Origin: Sarcina sp034439435
GTDB taxonomy: Bacteria; Bacillota; Clostridia; Clostridiales; Clostridiaceae
Reading direction: 5' to 3'
Length of the DNA stretch: 64,000 bases
Assembly (NCBI RefSeq): GCF_034439435.1
Contig: NZ_JAPCKJ010000002.1
Span: forward strand, 124,001 to 188,000
The position numbers and the translations under genes were made by a program. Below, piece by piece: positions 54,243-62,155 of the stretch; within the stretch, counting starts at the first letter, position 1; each line of letters begins with the position of its first letter. The notes beneath the pieces were generated by a model, which saw only the letters and a program-made list of their open reading frames with translations, was not told the DNA's origin and did no database searches.

Positions 54243-54786
54243 TTTTTAAAACCTCCTTTCCCTTATGAAATATTAAATTTCCAAAGGAAGCTTCTATAAC
54301 TACATCAGAAAATGCTGCTAAATCACAATTTATTGTTCCTAGTTCTTTTCTGAAAGCTTCTGTGTAAGAATCATATTTGATCCCATCACTAAAAACATAA
54401 TCTGAAACTATTATTAAATTAGAAACTTTGCTTCCTAAACTTTTTATATGACTTAAAATAATTGAACTAACATTTTCATTAAACTCTTTTCCAACAAACA
54501 TCTCATTAGTAACTAAAGATGTTAGACTATCTAATAAAACTGTATCATCATTAGAAAATTTATTAAGTATACTATTTAAATTTCTATGTTTTTCAACTGT
54601 CTTAAAATCATATTCTTTTCTATTTTCCAAATGATTTTCTATTCTTTTTAAATCTTCCAAATCATAAGGATTCATAGTAGCTAAATAATAAAGACTTCCC
54701 TCTTCTCTTTTAGAAAGTTCACTACTATAAAATTCAGCGTAAGATGACTTACTACTTTTAGCTCCTCCAATAATTAAAACTATCAT
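54226..54786 (-). CDS. cobU: Adenosylcobinamide kinase / guanylyltransferase-like protein
   Basis: A 186-aa protein of CobU length. The P-loop is GGAKSSKSSYAE and the GMP-accepting His is probably in RIENHLENRKEYDF. The central LLDSLTSLVTNEMF is the DCLT-like motif. The usual C-terminal NEVGxGIVP reads SDYVFSDGIKYDS, so it is divergent there. A shorter CobU-like gene lies two genes downstream and keeps that motif. The SD is weak (GGAG 14 nt away). Confidence 0.8.
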   Translation of the reverse strand: MIVLIIGGAKSSKSSYAEFYSSELSKREEGSLYYLATMNPYDLEDLKRIENHLENRKEYDFKTVEKHRNLNSILNKFSNDDTVLLDSLTSLVTNEMFVGKEFNENVSSIILSHIKSLGSKVSNLIIVSDYVFSDGIKYDSYTEAFRKELGTINCDLAAFSDVVIEASFGNLIFHKGKEVLKNEKLI

Positions 54787-54833
54787 ATCAATTAATTTAA
54801 CTCCATTATTATTTTTATAAGGCTCTCTCTACC

Positions 54834-55919
54834 TCATTGAACTATATAACACTCTTCTTCCTTTACTTCCTCTAAATAACTATCATCAATATTTCCTTCT
54901 TCAAAGGTTGCCATATTATTCATCATGGCAATTGCAAAATCAACAACTGAAAATGCAATTGGACAACCACTACCTTCTCCAAGTCTCATATTAAGATCTA
55001 GCATAGGATTTAACCCAAGTTCTTTTATAGCAAGGTTATAACCTATTTCTTCTGATTTATGAGAAGTAAAACAAAACTCCTTAACTAAAGGGTTTAATTT
55101 ACTAGCTAAAAGTGCTGCTACAACTGATATAAAACCGTCTATTACAACAGGAATTCTATAATAAGCCGCTCCTATAAACACTCCAGCCATGGCTCCAATG
55201 TCATATCCTCCAACTTTTGAAATAATATCAATAGGATCCATAGTATTAATATCATGCTTTTTTATAACTTCTTCTACAATAGTTTTTTTCTTTTCAAAAG
55301 ATTCGTTGTTTATTCCGCCACCTTTTCCTACTACTTGAGAAGTCTCACATCCAATAAGGGCTTTTAGGACGGCTGCTGAAGTAGTGGTGTTTCCTATACC
55401 CATTTCACCTACTCCAAGTATCTTATATCCTTTTTCCTTAGCCATTTTTACAGCCTCAATGCCAATTTCTATTGATTTTTTGGCTTCCTTATAAGTCATA
55501 GCTGGTTCTTTGTAGATATTTTTAGTTCCCTTTGAAATTTTTCTATCTATTACCCCATCTATAACCTCATCTGAGTTAATTCCTACATCAAAAACCATTA
55601 AATCTGTATTATTAACTTTTGCTAATGTAGCCACGCCTGTATTTCCTTTTATAAAGTTTTTTGTTTGAAGTAAAGTTACACATTGAGGTGCAGAAGCTAC
55701 TCCTTCTTCTACAACGCCATTATCTGAAGACATTATCAACACACATTTTTTGTTAATATCATTAAATAATTCTCCAGTTATTCCAGATAATCTAATAGCT
55801 ATGTCCTCTAACTTTCCTAAACTACCTAAAGGTTTTGCTAAGGAATCTACTCTTTTTTTAGCTTTTAACTCTATTTCTTCATCTCTCCCCTTTATTCCTT
55901 TTAATACCTCATTTAACAT
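54834..55919 (-). CDS. cobT: Nicotinate-nucleotide-dimethylbenzimidazole phosphoribosyltransferase
   Basis: A 361-aa enzyme that makes alpha-ribazole phosphate. Opening RVDSLAKPLGSLGKLE, then GVGEMGIGNTTTSAAVLKAL and MRLGEGSGCPIAFSVVD, the loop with the catalytic Glu, are textbook CobT. GGGGTGG precedes the ATG. It is the first gene of the cobT-cobD operon, whose promoter must lie in the 63-bp gap to the divergent kinase. Confidence 0.95.
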   Translation of the reverse strand: MLNEVLKGIKGRDEEIELKAKKRVDSLAKPLGSLGKLEDIAIRLSGITGELFNDINKKCVLIMSSDNGVVEEGVASAPQCVTLLQTKNFIKGNTGVATLAKVNNTDLMVFDVGINSDEVIDGVIDRKISKGTKNIYKEPAMTYKEAKKSIEIGIEAVKMAKEKGYKILGVGEMGIGNTTTSAAVLKALIGCETSQVVGKGGGINNESFEKKKTIVEEVIKKHDINTMDPIDIISKVGGYDIGAMAGVFIGAAYYRIPVVIDGFISVVAALLASKLNPLVKEFCFTSHKSEEIGYNLAIKELGLNPMLDLNMRLGEGSGCPIAFSVVDFAIAMMNNMATFEEGNIDDSYLEEVKEEECYIVQ

Positions 55920-55982
55920 TATCCTTTTCCACCCCTTCTTATTTTTGATATAATATTTTTATTAGGATATAAGGAGATTAAG

Positions 55983-56783
55983 ATGAATAACAAAATGAAA
56001 AATCATAAGATAACTAAACTAGGTGGTCTTAATAATTCAAACTATTTATTAGAGTGTGAAAATAATAAATATGTTTTAAGAATACCTAGTAAAGATAATA
56101 AAAATAATTTTTCAGAGGAAAATTTTGTTTTAACTTTTGCTAATTTGAACAAGCTATCCCCCCCTATTATATATCATAATAAGGATAATGGAATACTAAT
56201 AAGCAAATTTTTAGAAAGTTCAAAAGTAAACATGAATACATTTACATCTGTTGAATTCATTAAAAATCTAGCTATAACTCTAAAAAAGCTACATATTCTT
56301 AGATGTGAGCATACTTTTAATCCTTTTGAACATATAAGAAAAAACTTTAAATTTTTAGAATCTAAAAATTTTATATTACACAAAGATATTTACTTAATTT
56401 TAAATAGGTTGAATTTCCTTGAGGAAAAGTTAAATAGAAATATTAATTTAGGTCTTTGCCACAATGATTTAAATTCATCAAATGTACTTTACTATAATAA
56501 GAAGGTTCTTCTTATTGACTTTGAATTTTCCGCTATGTGTGATATATTTTTTGATTTAGCAACTATATCATGGATGCTTCAGGAGAAGGAAAGATATTTT
56601 TTGATTAAAAATTATTTTGGTTATTATTCTAATGAACTAATGGAAAAATTAGAGGATTATCTTTTTGTAGTTAAGTTGTGGAATGCTTCTTGGAGTTTTA
56701 TAAAGTCTATGACGACAAAATCTACATATGATTATAAGCTAGGTGGAAACATGATTATAGACGATTTATTATCTAAGATATAA
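55983..56783 (+). CDS. Choline/aminoglycoside kinase-fold phosphotransferase
   Basis: A 266-aa kinase-like protein. The catalytic loop LCHNDLNSSNVLYYN and metal-binding LIDFEFSAMCDIFFDLAT are intact, so it should be active. This matches LicA-type choline kinases and thiamine kinases more than antibiotic kinases. It starts with AAGGAG 6 nt upstream and is divergent from cobT. Substrate unknown; a B12-linked amino-alcohol kinase is possible but unsupported. Confidence 0.82.
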   Translation: MNNKMKNHKITKLGGLNNSNYLLECENNKYVLRIPSKDNKNNFSEENFVLTFANLNKLSPPIIYHNKDNGILISKFLESSKVNMNTFTSVEFIKNLAITLKKLHILRCEHTFNPFEHIRKNFKFLESKNFILHKDIYLILNRLNFLEEKLNRNINLGLCHNDLNSSNVLYYNKKVLLIDFEFSAMCDIFFDLATISWMLQEKERYFLIKNYFGYYSNELMEKLEDYLFVVKLWNASWSFIKSMTTKSTYDYKLGGNMIIDDLLSKI

Positions 56784-56851
56784 AACCACTAAATTTTACA
56801 TAATAAAACTCTTCTCATATTAACTACATCATACTTATTAATCTAAAATTG

Positions 56852-56886
56852 AAATAGGTAGTCTTAAATTAAAAGACTACCTATTT
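56852..56886. terminator. Bidirectional terminator between kinase and M20 amidohydrolase
   Basis: Perfect 14-bp stem AAATAGGTAGTCTT / AAGACTACCTATTT with a 7-nt loop between convergent genes. Confidence 0.88.
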
Positions 56887-56894
56887 TATTTAAT

Positions 56895-58193
56895 CTATTT
56901 ACTCAATTCTATGATTGTTCTTAAATACAAATTAATTGCTGGAAACATATCTTCTTCATGAAAATCAAATCTAATAGAATGATGTTCATCTTTTAGTTGA
57001 CTTCCAAACATAATATATGATGCTTTTCCCCCTCTGTCCTGTACTCTTTTCATCATATAACATATATCTTCACTAGCTCCAAAATCTTCTTCATCTATTA
57101 TCGTTTCATAACTTTTTATATCCTTTGCTACAGTTTTAATAACATCAATTAATTCCCTATCACTTTTTCCACTTATGGATTTCCCTAAGCATGATATTTC
57201 AACATGATTATCATGCATATCTGCAGAAGCTTTTAAAATTCTTATAGCATACTCTTCCATATATTCATTTAACTCTGTGGTTTCTCCTCTGGTCTCTACT
57301 TCCATAAAGGCTTTTCCTGGAATTACATTTCTTCCACTACCAGCTATTAATCTTCCTACATTTATTCTTGTTATTCCTTCACTATTTCTAGGTATGGCAT
57401 CTAAATTTAATACTGCTGTAGAAGCTGAAAGCAATGCATTATGTCCCTTTTCAGGTGCTACACCTGCATGTGATGACTTTCCTGTAAATTCCACATTAAT
57501 TTTTGAAGTTGCCAAAAATCCTCGTGTTCCACATATTACTTCTCCTGACTTTTTTGCCTTTATCCCAATATGTCCACTTAATAGATAGGTTACATCATCT
57601 AATATTCCCGATTCAACCATAGGATTTCCTCCACAAACGCTTTCCTCCCCAGGCTGAAAAATAAGCTTTATTGTCCCTTTAAACTTATCTTTTAAATTAA
57701 TAAGTCCTTCAGCTACTCCAAGTCCAATAGCTATATGTCCATCATGACCACAAGCATGCATTATACCATTATTCACTGAAGAAAACCCCATTTTAAATGG
57801 CATATGTTTTTTATCATTACTTTCAAAAACCTTAACCCCATCTATATCAAACCTTAAAGCAATGGTTGGTCCTTCACCATTTTTCATAATTCCAACTACA
57901 CCAGTATATCCTCCAATCATTAAATCACTTATTTCTTTAAAAGCTCCCTGCTTTAAAGCTCTCTCATAACTCTTATTTAATTCCTTTTCATTAGGAACAT
58001 CTAACCTATGTTCTTTACTTATAACTTCTCTGCCTACCTTAATTTCATATCCCATGTCTTTTAAATATTTTCCTATTAAAGAAGCTGTTCTAAATTCTTT
58101 CCATGCTCCTTCTGGATATTTATGAAAATCTCTTCTATAATTAATTATCTTCTCTCTAATTTCATTTAAAAACTTCTCAATATCCTTACTCAT
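56895..58193 (-). CDS. M20-family amidohydrolase (AbgA-like)
   Basis: A 432-aa metal-dependent hydrolase. Metal ligands are in MHACGHDGHIAIG and the general base is in FQPGEESVCG. The lid domain (about 215-330) has TGKSSHAGVAPEKGHNAL. It resembles p-aminobenzoyl-glutamate hydrolase and N-acyl-amino-acid amidohydrolases. There is no signal peptide. The insertion near residues 60-100 (KEHRLDVPNEKELNKSYERA) is typical of the AbgA type. It is monocistronic. Confidence 0.88.
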   Translation of the reverse strand: MSKDIEKFLNEIREKIINYRRDFHKYPEGAWKEFRTASLIGKYLKDMGYEIKVGREVISKEHRLDVPNEKELNKSYERALKQGAFKEISDLMIGGYTGVVGIMKNGEGPTIALRFDIDGVKVFESNDKKHMPFKMGFSSVNNGIMHACGHDGHIAIGLGVAEGLINLKDKFKGTIKLIFQPGEESVCGGNPMVESGILDDVTYLLSGHIGIKAKKSGEVICGTRGFLATSKINVEFTGKSSHAGVAPEKGHNALLSASTAVLNLDAIPRNSEGITRINVGRLIAGSGRNVIPGKAFMEVETRGETTELNEYMEEYAIRILKASADMHDNHVEISCLGKSISGKSDRELIDVIKTVAKDIKSYETIIDEEDFGASEDICYMMKRVQDRGGKASYIMFGSQLKDEHHSIRFDFHEEDMFPAINLYLRTIIELSK

Positions 58194-58370
58194 CTTTTAC
58201 CCCTCCATATTACTAAATATTTAAAATATCCTTATATTTAAATAATACGGTACTTTTAAGTATAATAAACTATTTAAAATTTTCTTAATGTTTAAAGTAT
58301 TTTTCCTAATAATTTTTAATAAAAAAACAAGTCCTAACAAGAACTTGTCTTTTTATTAAAAATTATTAGT

Positions 58371-58739
58371 TTAGTGACTGAATCCATGATGATTACATGC
58401 ATGTGTGCTTGAAAACTCTTTTAATTCTTCTTTTTTAAATGCTTGTAAATTAGCTTCTATATTTCCATCAATTGCTTTATAAACTTTAATTCCCATAGAG
58501 TTTAATTTATTTATGGCACCAGCACCTATTCCACCAACTACTACAGCATCTACAACTTCACCTGATAAAGCCTTTATTGGCTGACATTTACCATGTTCAT
58601 GACCTAAATCTCCATTACCTACAGTAGTCACCTCGTTTTTTTCTAAATCACATATTACAAAAGTTGGAGCTGTACCAAAGTGACCATATGGAATACTTTT
58701 AACTCCTTCATTAGTTTTAACTGGGAAACAAATTCTCAT
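58371..58739 (-). CDS. Possible separately translated NifX/NafY-type domain protein (internal start)
   Basis: AAAGGAGG lies 8 nt before the in-frame ATG at 58739 (M123 of the fusion). The resulting 122-aa product, beginning MRICFPVKTNEGVKSI, matches the length and start of stand-alone NifX-type domain proteins. So both a full fusion and the free domain may be made. Protein evidence is needed to settle this. Confidence 0.55.
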   Translation of the reverse strand: MRICFPVKTNEGVKSIPYGHFGTAPTFVICDLEKNEVTTVGNGDLGHEHGKCQPIKALSGEVVDAVVVGGIGAGAINKLNSMGIKVYKAIDGNIEANLQAFKKEELKEFSSTHACNHHGFSH

Positions 58740-59105
58740 TATATTTTCCTCCTTTAAATTTTTATTATTCATGCATTTAGCATGTTTACATACTTTAATA
58801 CATTTTTCATAAGTAGTTTCTTTTGTTTTTATATTATTATCATCATTTACGATATAATCAATTAAGCTATTAATACTCTCTAGCTCCTCTATATTTAAAT
58901 CATAAACAATGTGATAACCTATTTTATATCCAATTACAAGGTTCGCTTCTTTTAATATTTTTATTTGTTGTGAAACAGCTGATTCTGAAATGCTTAGTTC
59001 TCTAGCTATCCCCTTTGCACACATAGATTTTTTTCTTATAAGGTGTAATATATTTATTCTTGTTTCATCACCTAAAGCTTTAAATATTTTTATTTTTTCT
59101 TCCAT
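58371..59105 (-). CDS. ArsR-type regulator fused to NifX/NafY-type cofactor-binding domain
   Basis: A 244-aa fusion. Residues 1-90 are an ArsR winged helix (GIARELSISESAVSQQIKILKEA). Residues 100-112 hold three cysteines (KCIKVCKHAKC). Residues 123-232 are a dinitrogenase FeMo-cofactor-type domain (VKSIPYGHFGTAPTFVI, VVVGGIGAGAINKLN), ending in His-rich HACNHHGFSH. A perfect internal SD and ATG at 58739 start the second domain separately. Metal or Fe-S sensing is inference. Two ArsR-type operators lie upstream. Confidence 0.85.
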   Translation of the reverse strand: MEEKIKIFKALGDETRINILHLIRKKSMCAKGIARELSISESAVSQQIKILKEANLVIGYKIGYHIVYDLNIEELESINSLIDYIVNDDNNIKTKETTYEKCIKVCKHAKCMNNKNLKEENIMRICFPVKTNEGVKSIPYGHFGTAPTFVICDLEKNEVTTVGNGDLGHEHGKCQPIKALSGEVVDAVVVGGIGAGAINKLNSMGIKVYKAIDGNIEANLQAFKKEELKEFSSTHACNHHGFSH

Positions 59106-59118
59106 AAACCACCTCTTG

Positions 59119-59212
59119 ATTTAATTAAGTATTTCCTTAATTAAATTCTACTCCTATTGCTTTCCAAATTCAATAGTTATTTTCATTTTAATTAAGTTTT
59201 TACTTAATTAAA
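59119..59212 (-). promoter_or_regulatory. Promoter with twin ArsR-type operators
   Basis: Two identical palindromes TTTAATTAAG-N6-CTTAATTAAA lie at 59120-59145 and 59187-59212, centres 67 bp apart. Between them, on the minus strand, TTGAAT (59168-59173) and TAGAAT (59145-59150) are 17 nt apart. The first operator abuts the -10 and the second flanks the -35 side. GAGGTGG for the ATG at 59105 follows. Confidence 0.8.
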
Positions 59213-59259
59213 TTTATTTTATATATTACTTACCTCTTAAAGATAATTCAAATAAAAGA

Positions 59260-59286
59260 AAAAGAGTGGTATAAAACCACTCTTTT
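59260..59286 (-). terminator. Terminator of the first solute-binding protein gene
   Basis: 11-bp stem AAAAGAGTGGT / ACCACTCTTTT with a 5-nt loop, followed on the minus strand by T-rich sequence. Confidence 0.85.
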
Positions 59287-59294
59287 ATAATTTA

Positions 59295-60740
59295 TTATTT
59301 ATTAGAAGCTTTCCACTCATCTAATTGCTTTTGCATCTCAACCTTTATGTCTTCTAATCCAGCTGAGCTTAACTTTTTATTTAAATCTTCTAATCCTTTT
59401 ACTGGATCTATTGAACCTGTATATAAAGATTTTTCGAACTCTTGTAATACGTTATTAACTGCTGATATTTGAGTTGTAACTGACTCTGTATTGAATTTGA
59501 ATCCTAATATTGGTGAAGTCTTAGCAGCAGCATTGAACTCTTCAAATGCTTCCCACTTGTCGGCTGGATCTGTGTCTAAAACATAAGTATCAAATAAGTT
59601 TCCATATCCCCAGCTAGTTACATTGTATGGTCCATTTGGATCTCTCTTAATTTGGTTATCACTAACTTTTTCATAATGAGTTCCCTCTATACCAAACATT
59701 AACATATTTCTTAATGTAGTATCAGTATTTACTAAGTTAATAAGCTCCATAGCTTTTTCTGGATTTTTAGAAGTTGATGATATCGCAGTCATAGCACCTG
59801 TAGTTGAGTTATTTGTAACGTATGCAGGTATTATTGATGAAGTAACAACTTCTCTTCCTAAAGATTGTCCCCAACCACTCTCAGCATATGGTTGTCCATC
59901 AGCTTTCCATAAAAATCTCTTAACTTCATTTTGCATGTTATTAACAGCTGCATCTTGATTTATATATCCTTTTTCATAGTATTCTCTTAATTTAGCCATC
60001 ATAGCTTTCATTTCTTCAGTTTCAAACATATTTTGTACTGTTAAAGTATCATCATTGTAGAATATTCCTAAAGGTTTCATGATTTCATCAAACTCTAATG
60101 GAATTGAATCTCCTTGAGTATAGAATGGAACGAAATCTGGCTCTTTTTCTTTTATTATTTGTAACCATGGTTCTAAGTCTTCTACTGAGTGTATATCTTG
60201 GTATGGAACATCATATTTTTCAACAAGTTCCTTATCAAATACCCACATAGGTGCTCCTGCTATTTCCTTTTGGTTTGGAACTGCGTAAATCTTTCCATCA
60301 ACCTCAGCACCTTTCCAAAGTCTCTCATCTATAACACCTTTAAGATCTGCTCCCTCTTTATCTAATAAATCATCTAACTCACGGAAAGCACCTTTTCTAG
60401 CATTCTCTAAGTATGGGAAAGCCCATGAACATGTAAATGCTAAATCATATTCTTCTCCTGAGTTAGCTAATACGTTCATCTTTTGAGTGTAGTCACCAAA
60501 AGAAACATGTTTGATATCTACAGTAGCATTTATCTTATCTTTTATATATTTATTTACTTCCTCTTCTACCTTTTCATTATCAGTTTGAGTATCACCTATT
60601 ACATACCATACTAAATTAACAGGCTCTTCGCTTGCTCCACCTTCTGCACTTTTGTCGCTTGATCCACAACCTGTAAGTGCTACAGATGTAGTCATCATTC
60701 CTCCTAAAATTAATGCTAATAATTTTTTGTGTTTAAGCAT
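59295..60740 (-). CDS. Extracellular solute-binding lipoprotein (ABC sugar type)
   Basis: A 481-aa exported lipoprotein with lipobox ALTGC (C25). It has the LplA/DUF3502-like pattern NLVWYVIGDTQTD, YDLAFTCSWAFPYLENA, YAVPNQKEIAGAPMWV. No permease or ATPase is adjacent, so it is an orphan binding protein. A paralogue lies 1.4 kb away (62141-63583). RBS GGGGG precedes the ATG. A CcpA-like site is at 60805-60818. Confidence 0.9.
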   Translation of the reverse strand: MLKHKKLLALILGGMMTTSVALTGCGSSDKSAEGGASEEPVNLVWYVIGDTQTDNEKVEEEVNKYIKDKINATVDIKHVSFGDYTQKMNVLANSGEEYDLAFTCSWAFPYLENARKGAFRELDDLLDKEGADLKGVIDERLWKGAEVDGKIYAVPNQKEIAGAPMWVFDKELVEKYDVPYQDIHSVEDLEPWLQIIKEKEPDFVPFYTQGDSIPLEFDEIMKPLGIFYNDDTLTVQNMFETEEMKAMMAKLREYYEKGYINQDAAVNNMQNEVKRFLWKADGQPYAESGWGQSLGREVVTSSIIPAYVTNNSTTGAMTAISSTSKNPEKAMELINLVNTDTTLRNMLMFGIEGTHYEKVSDNQIKRDPNGPYNVTSWGYGNLFDTYVLDTDPADKWEAFEEFNAAAKTSPILGFKFNTESVTTQISAVNNVLQEFEKSLYTGSIDPVKGLEDLNKKLSSAGLEDIKVEMQKQLDEWKASNK

Positions 60741-61389
60741 TTTTTAATCCCCCTCATATTACTATTTTTATACCATTTAGACCCTTTAACTCTAAAACCC
60801 CTCAATCAAACGTTTACAAATAATATATAACTTCCCTAATGTAACTACCCTTAATATCACAAGCTATATATTTTTCATGCTTTGCTTAAAAAGTTTTAAG
60901 CGAATTAAAGTTTCTATAGTTAATTTATACCATAACAGTAAAAAAGTCAACATTTGCAAAAATAGGCGTTTTTTGTTCTAAATTGGCTATATCAGTAACT
61001 TTGAAGAAATTTTTTTATGAAAATTTATTTATATATATTCTATTAAGTTTTTTAATAATTTGAAAAGTTTGAAGTATTTGTAATAAAACTGTTATCTTCA
61101 GCATATTTTTATTCTTTATTTCATTACATATACTTCAAAATTATTATGTATATTTTTTTATAAGAAACTAAAACTTTTATTATATTTAATTAATTATTGT
61201 ATTGTTTTTACTTTAAATACCATCTCTTTATAAAAATACATACTTTTTTATTAAACTTTTTCAATATATATTCTTAATTTATAAATCATAACTTTTTTTA
61301 CTTTCTATTTAAAGTTTGTTAACATTAATTTAAATAGCTTATTTAAAGCTTATTTAAATTAATAAGTAATTATTTAAGGAGATGTTAAA
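60741..61389. other. Intergenic region upstream of solute-binding gene and crcB
   Basis: On the minus strand AGTCAA (TTGACT, 60945-60950) and TATAAA (60924-60929), 15 nt apart with an extended TGG, form a probable promoter for the lipoprotein. ATCAAACGTTTACA (60805-60818) resembles a CcpA or LacI-family operator in the leader. From about 60960 to 61389 the sequence is very AT-rich; I see no fluoride-riboswitch-like pattern and no ORF. Confidence 0.5.
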
Positions 61390-61776
61390 ATGCAAAAACT
61401 TTTTCTTGCTTTTATAGTAGGATGTGGTGGATTTTTAGGTGCTGCTTTAAGATACCTTATTTCTATTTTTGCAGCTAAAAATTTAGGTGGAAATTTTCCT
61501 TATGGTACCTTAATTGCAAATATTCTTGGTGCTCTTTTAATAGGATTCATCATGGAATTTAGCATGGATAGTGCCTTAATTTCACCTAATATAAAATTAT
61601 TTTTAACTACAGGTATTATGGGAGGTCTTACTACCTTTTCAACCTTTTCTTATGAAACAGTAAGCATGCTAAATAATGGCCATATGATTTTAGGAATAGA
61701 AAATGCAATATTAAACTTAGGATGTAGCTTAGTCTTTGTTGTAATAGGTCAAAGATTTGCTAAAATATTATTTTAA
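61390..61776 (+). CDS. crcB: Fluoride ion channel CrcB/Fluc
   Basis: A 128-aa four-helix membrane protein that exports fluoride as a dual-topology dimer (family knowledge). Visible motifs are GGFLGAALRYLIS, TLIANILGALLIGF and GGLTTFSTFSYE, the phenylalanine-box and Thr/Asn fluoride path. AAGGAGATG precedes the ATG. It pairs with a DUF190 gene 18 nt downstream. Confidence 0.95.
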   Translation: MQKLFLAFIVGCGGFLGAALRYLISIFAAKNLGGNFPYGTLIANILGALLIGFIMEFSMDSALISPNIKLFLTTGIMGGLTTFSTFSYETVSMLNNGHMILGIENAILNLGCSLVFVVIGQRFAKILF

Positions 61777-61794
61777 TTTTAGGAGGAATATATA

Positions 61795-62127
61795 ATGAAA
61801 AATGAATTTATAGGTAGCTTTTTAAAAATATTTATTGATGAATCTGATAAATTTAATGGAGAACCTCTTTATTCAGAAATATTAAAAACCTTAAAAGAAG
61901 AAAATGTTTTAGGTGCTACTGTTATAAGAGGAATTGAAGGTTTAGATGAACACCATAAAATACATTCTGATTTTATTGAAGTGCTTGCTAGAAATTTACC
62001 CATAGTAATAGAGGTTATTGAAAGTAAAGAAAAAATATCTAAATTAATAGAAATTATTCAACCTATGATAGAAACAGGTACAATTACAGTTTTAGATAAT
62101 GTACAAATAATTAGATTAAAAAAATAA
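61795..62127 (+). CDS. DUF190-family protein
   Basis: A 110-aa cytosolic protein of the DUF190 type, ferredoxin-like and often encoded with crcB. The pattern FLKIFIDESDKFNGEPLYSE and VIRGIEGLDEHHKIHSD is typical. It may sense or regulate the fluoride channel; unproven. AGGAGG precedes the ATG. Confidence 0.85.
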   Translation: MKNEFIGSFLKIFIDESDKFNGEPLYSEILKTLKEENVLGATVIRGIEGLDEHHKIHSDFIEVLARNLPIVIEVIESKEKISKLIEIIQPMIETGTITVLDNVQIIRLKK

Positions 62128-62155
62128 AAAAACAGACCTACTAGTCTGTTTTTTT
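62126..62155. terminator. Bidirectional terminator of crcB-DUF190 and the second solute-binding gene
   Basis: Stem AAAACAGAC / GTCTGTTTT with a 6-nt loop and T-runs on both sides; located between convergent genes, just before and over the end of the second gene. Confidence 0.88.

Noticed and set aside
61300..61389. Fluoride riboswitch upstream of crcB
   Set aside because: I looked for the GGNGAUGGNGUUCC-type start and the downstream CUGAUGACUCC-type element; neither is present in the AT-rich leader.
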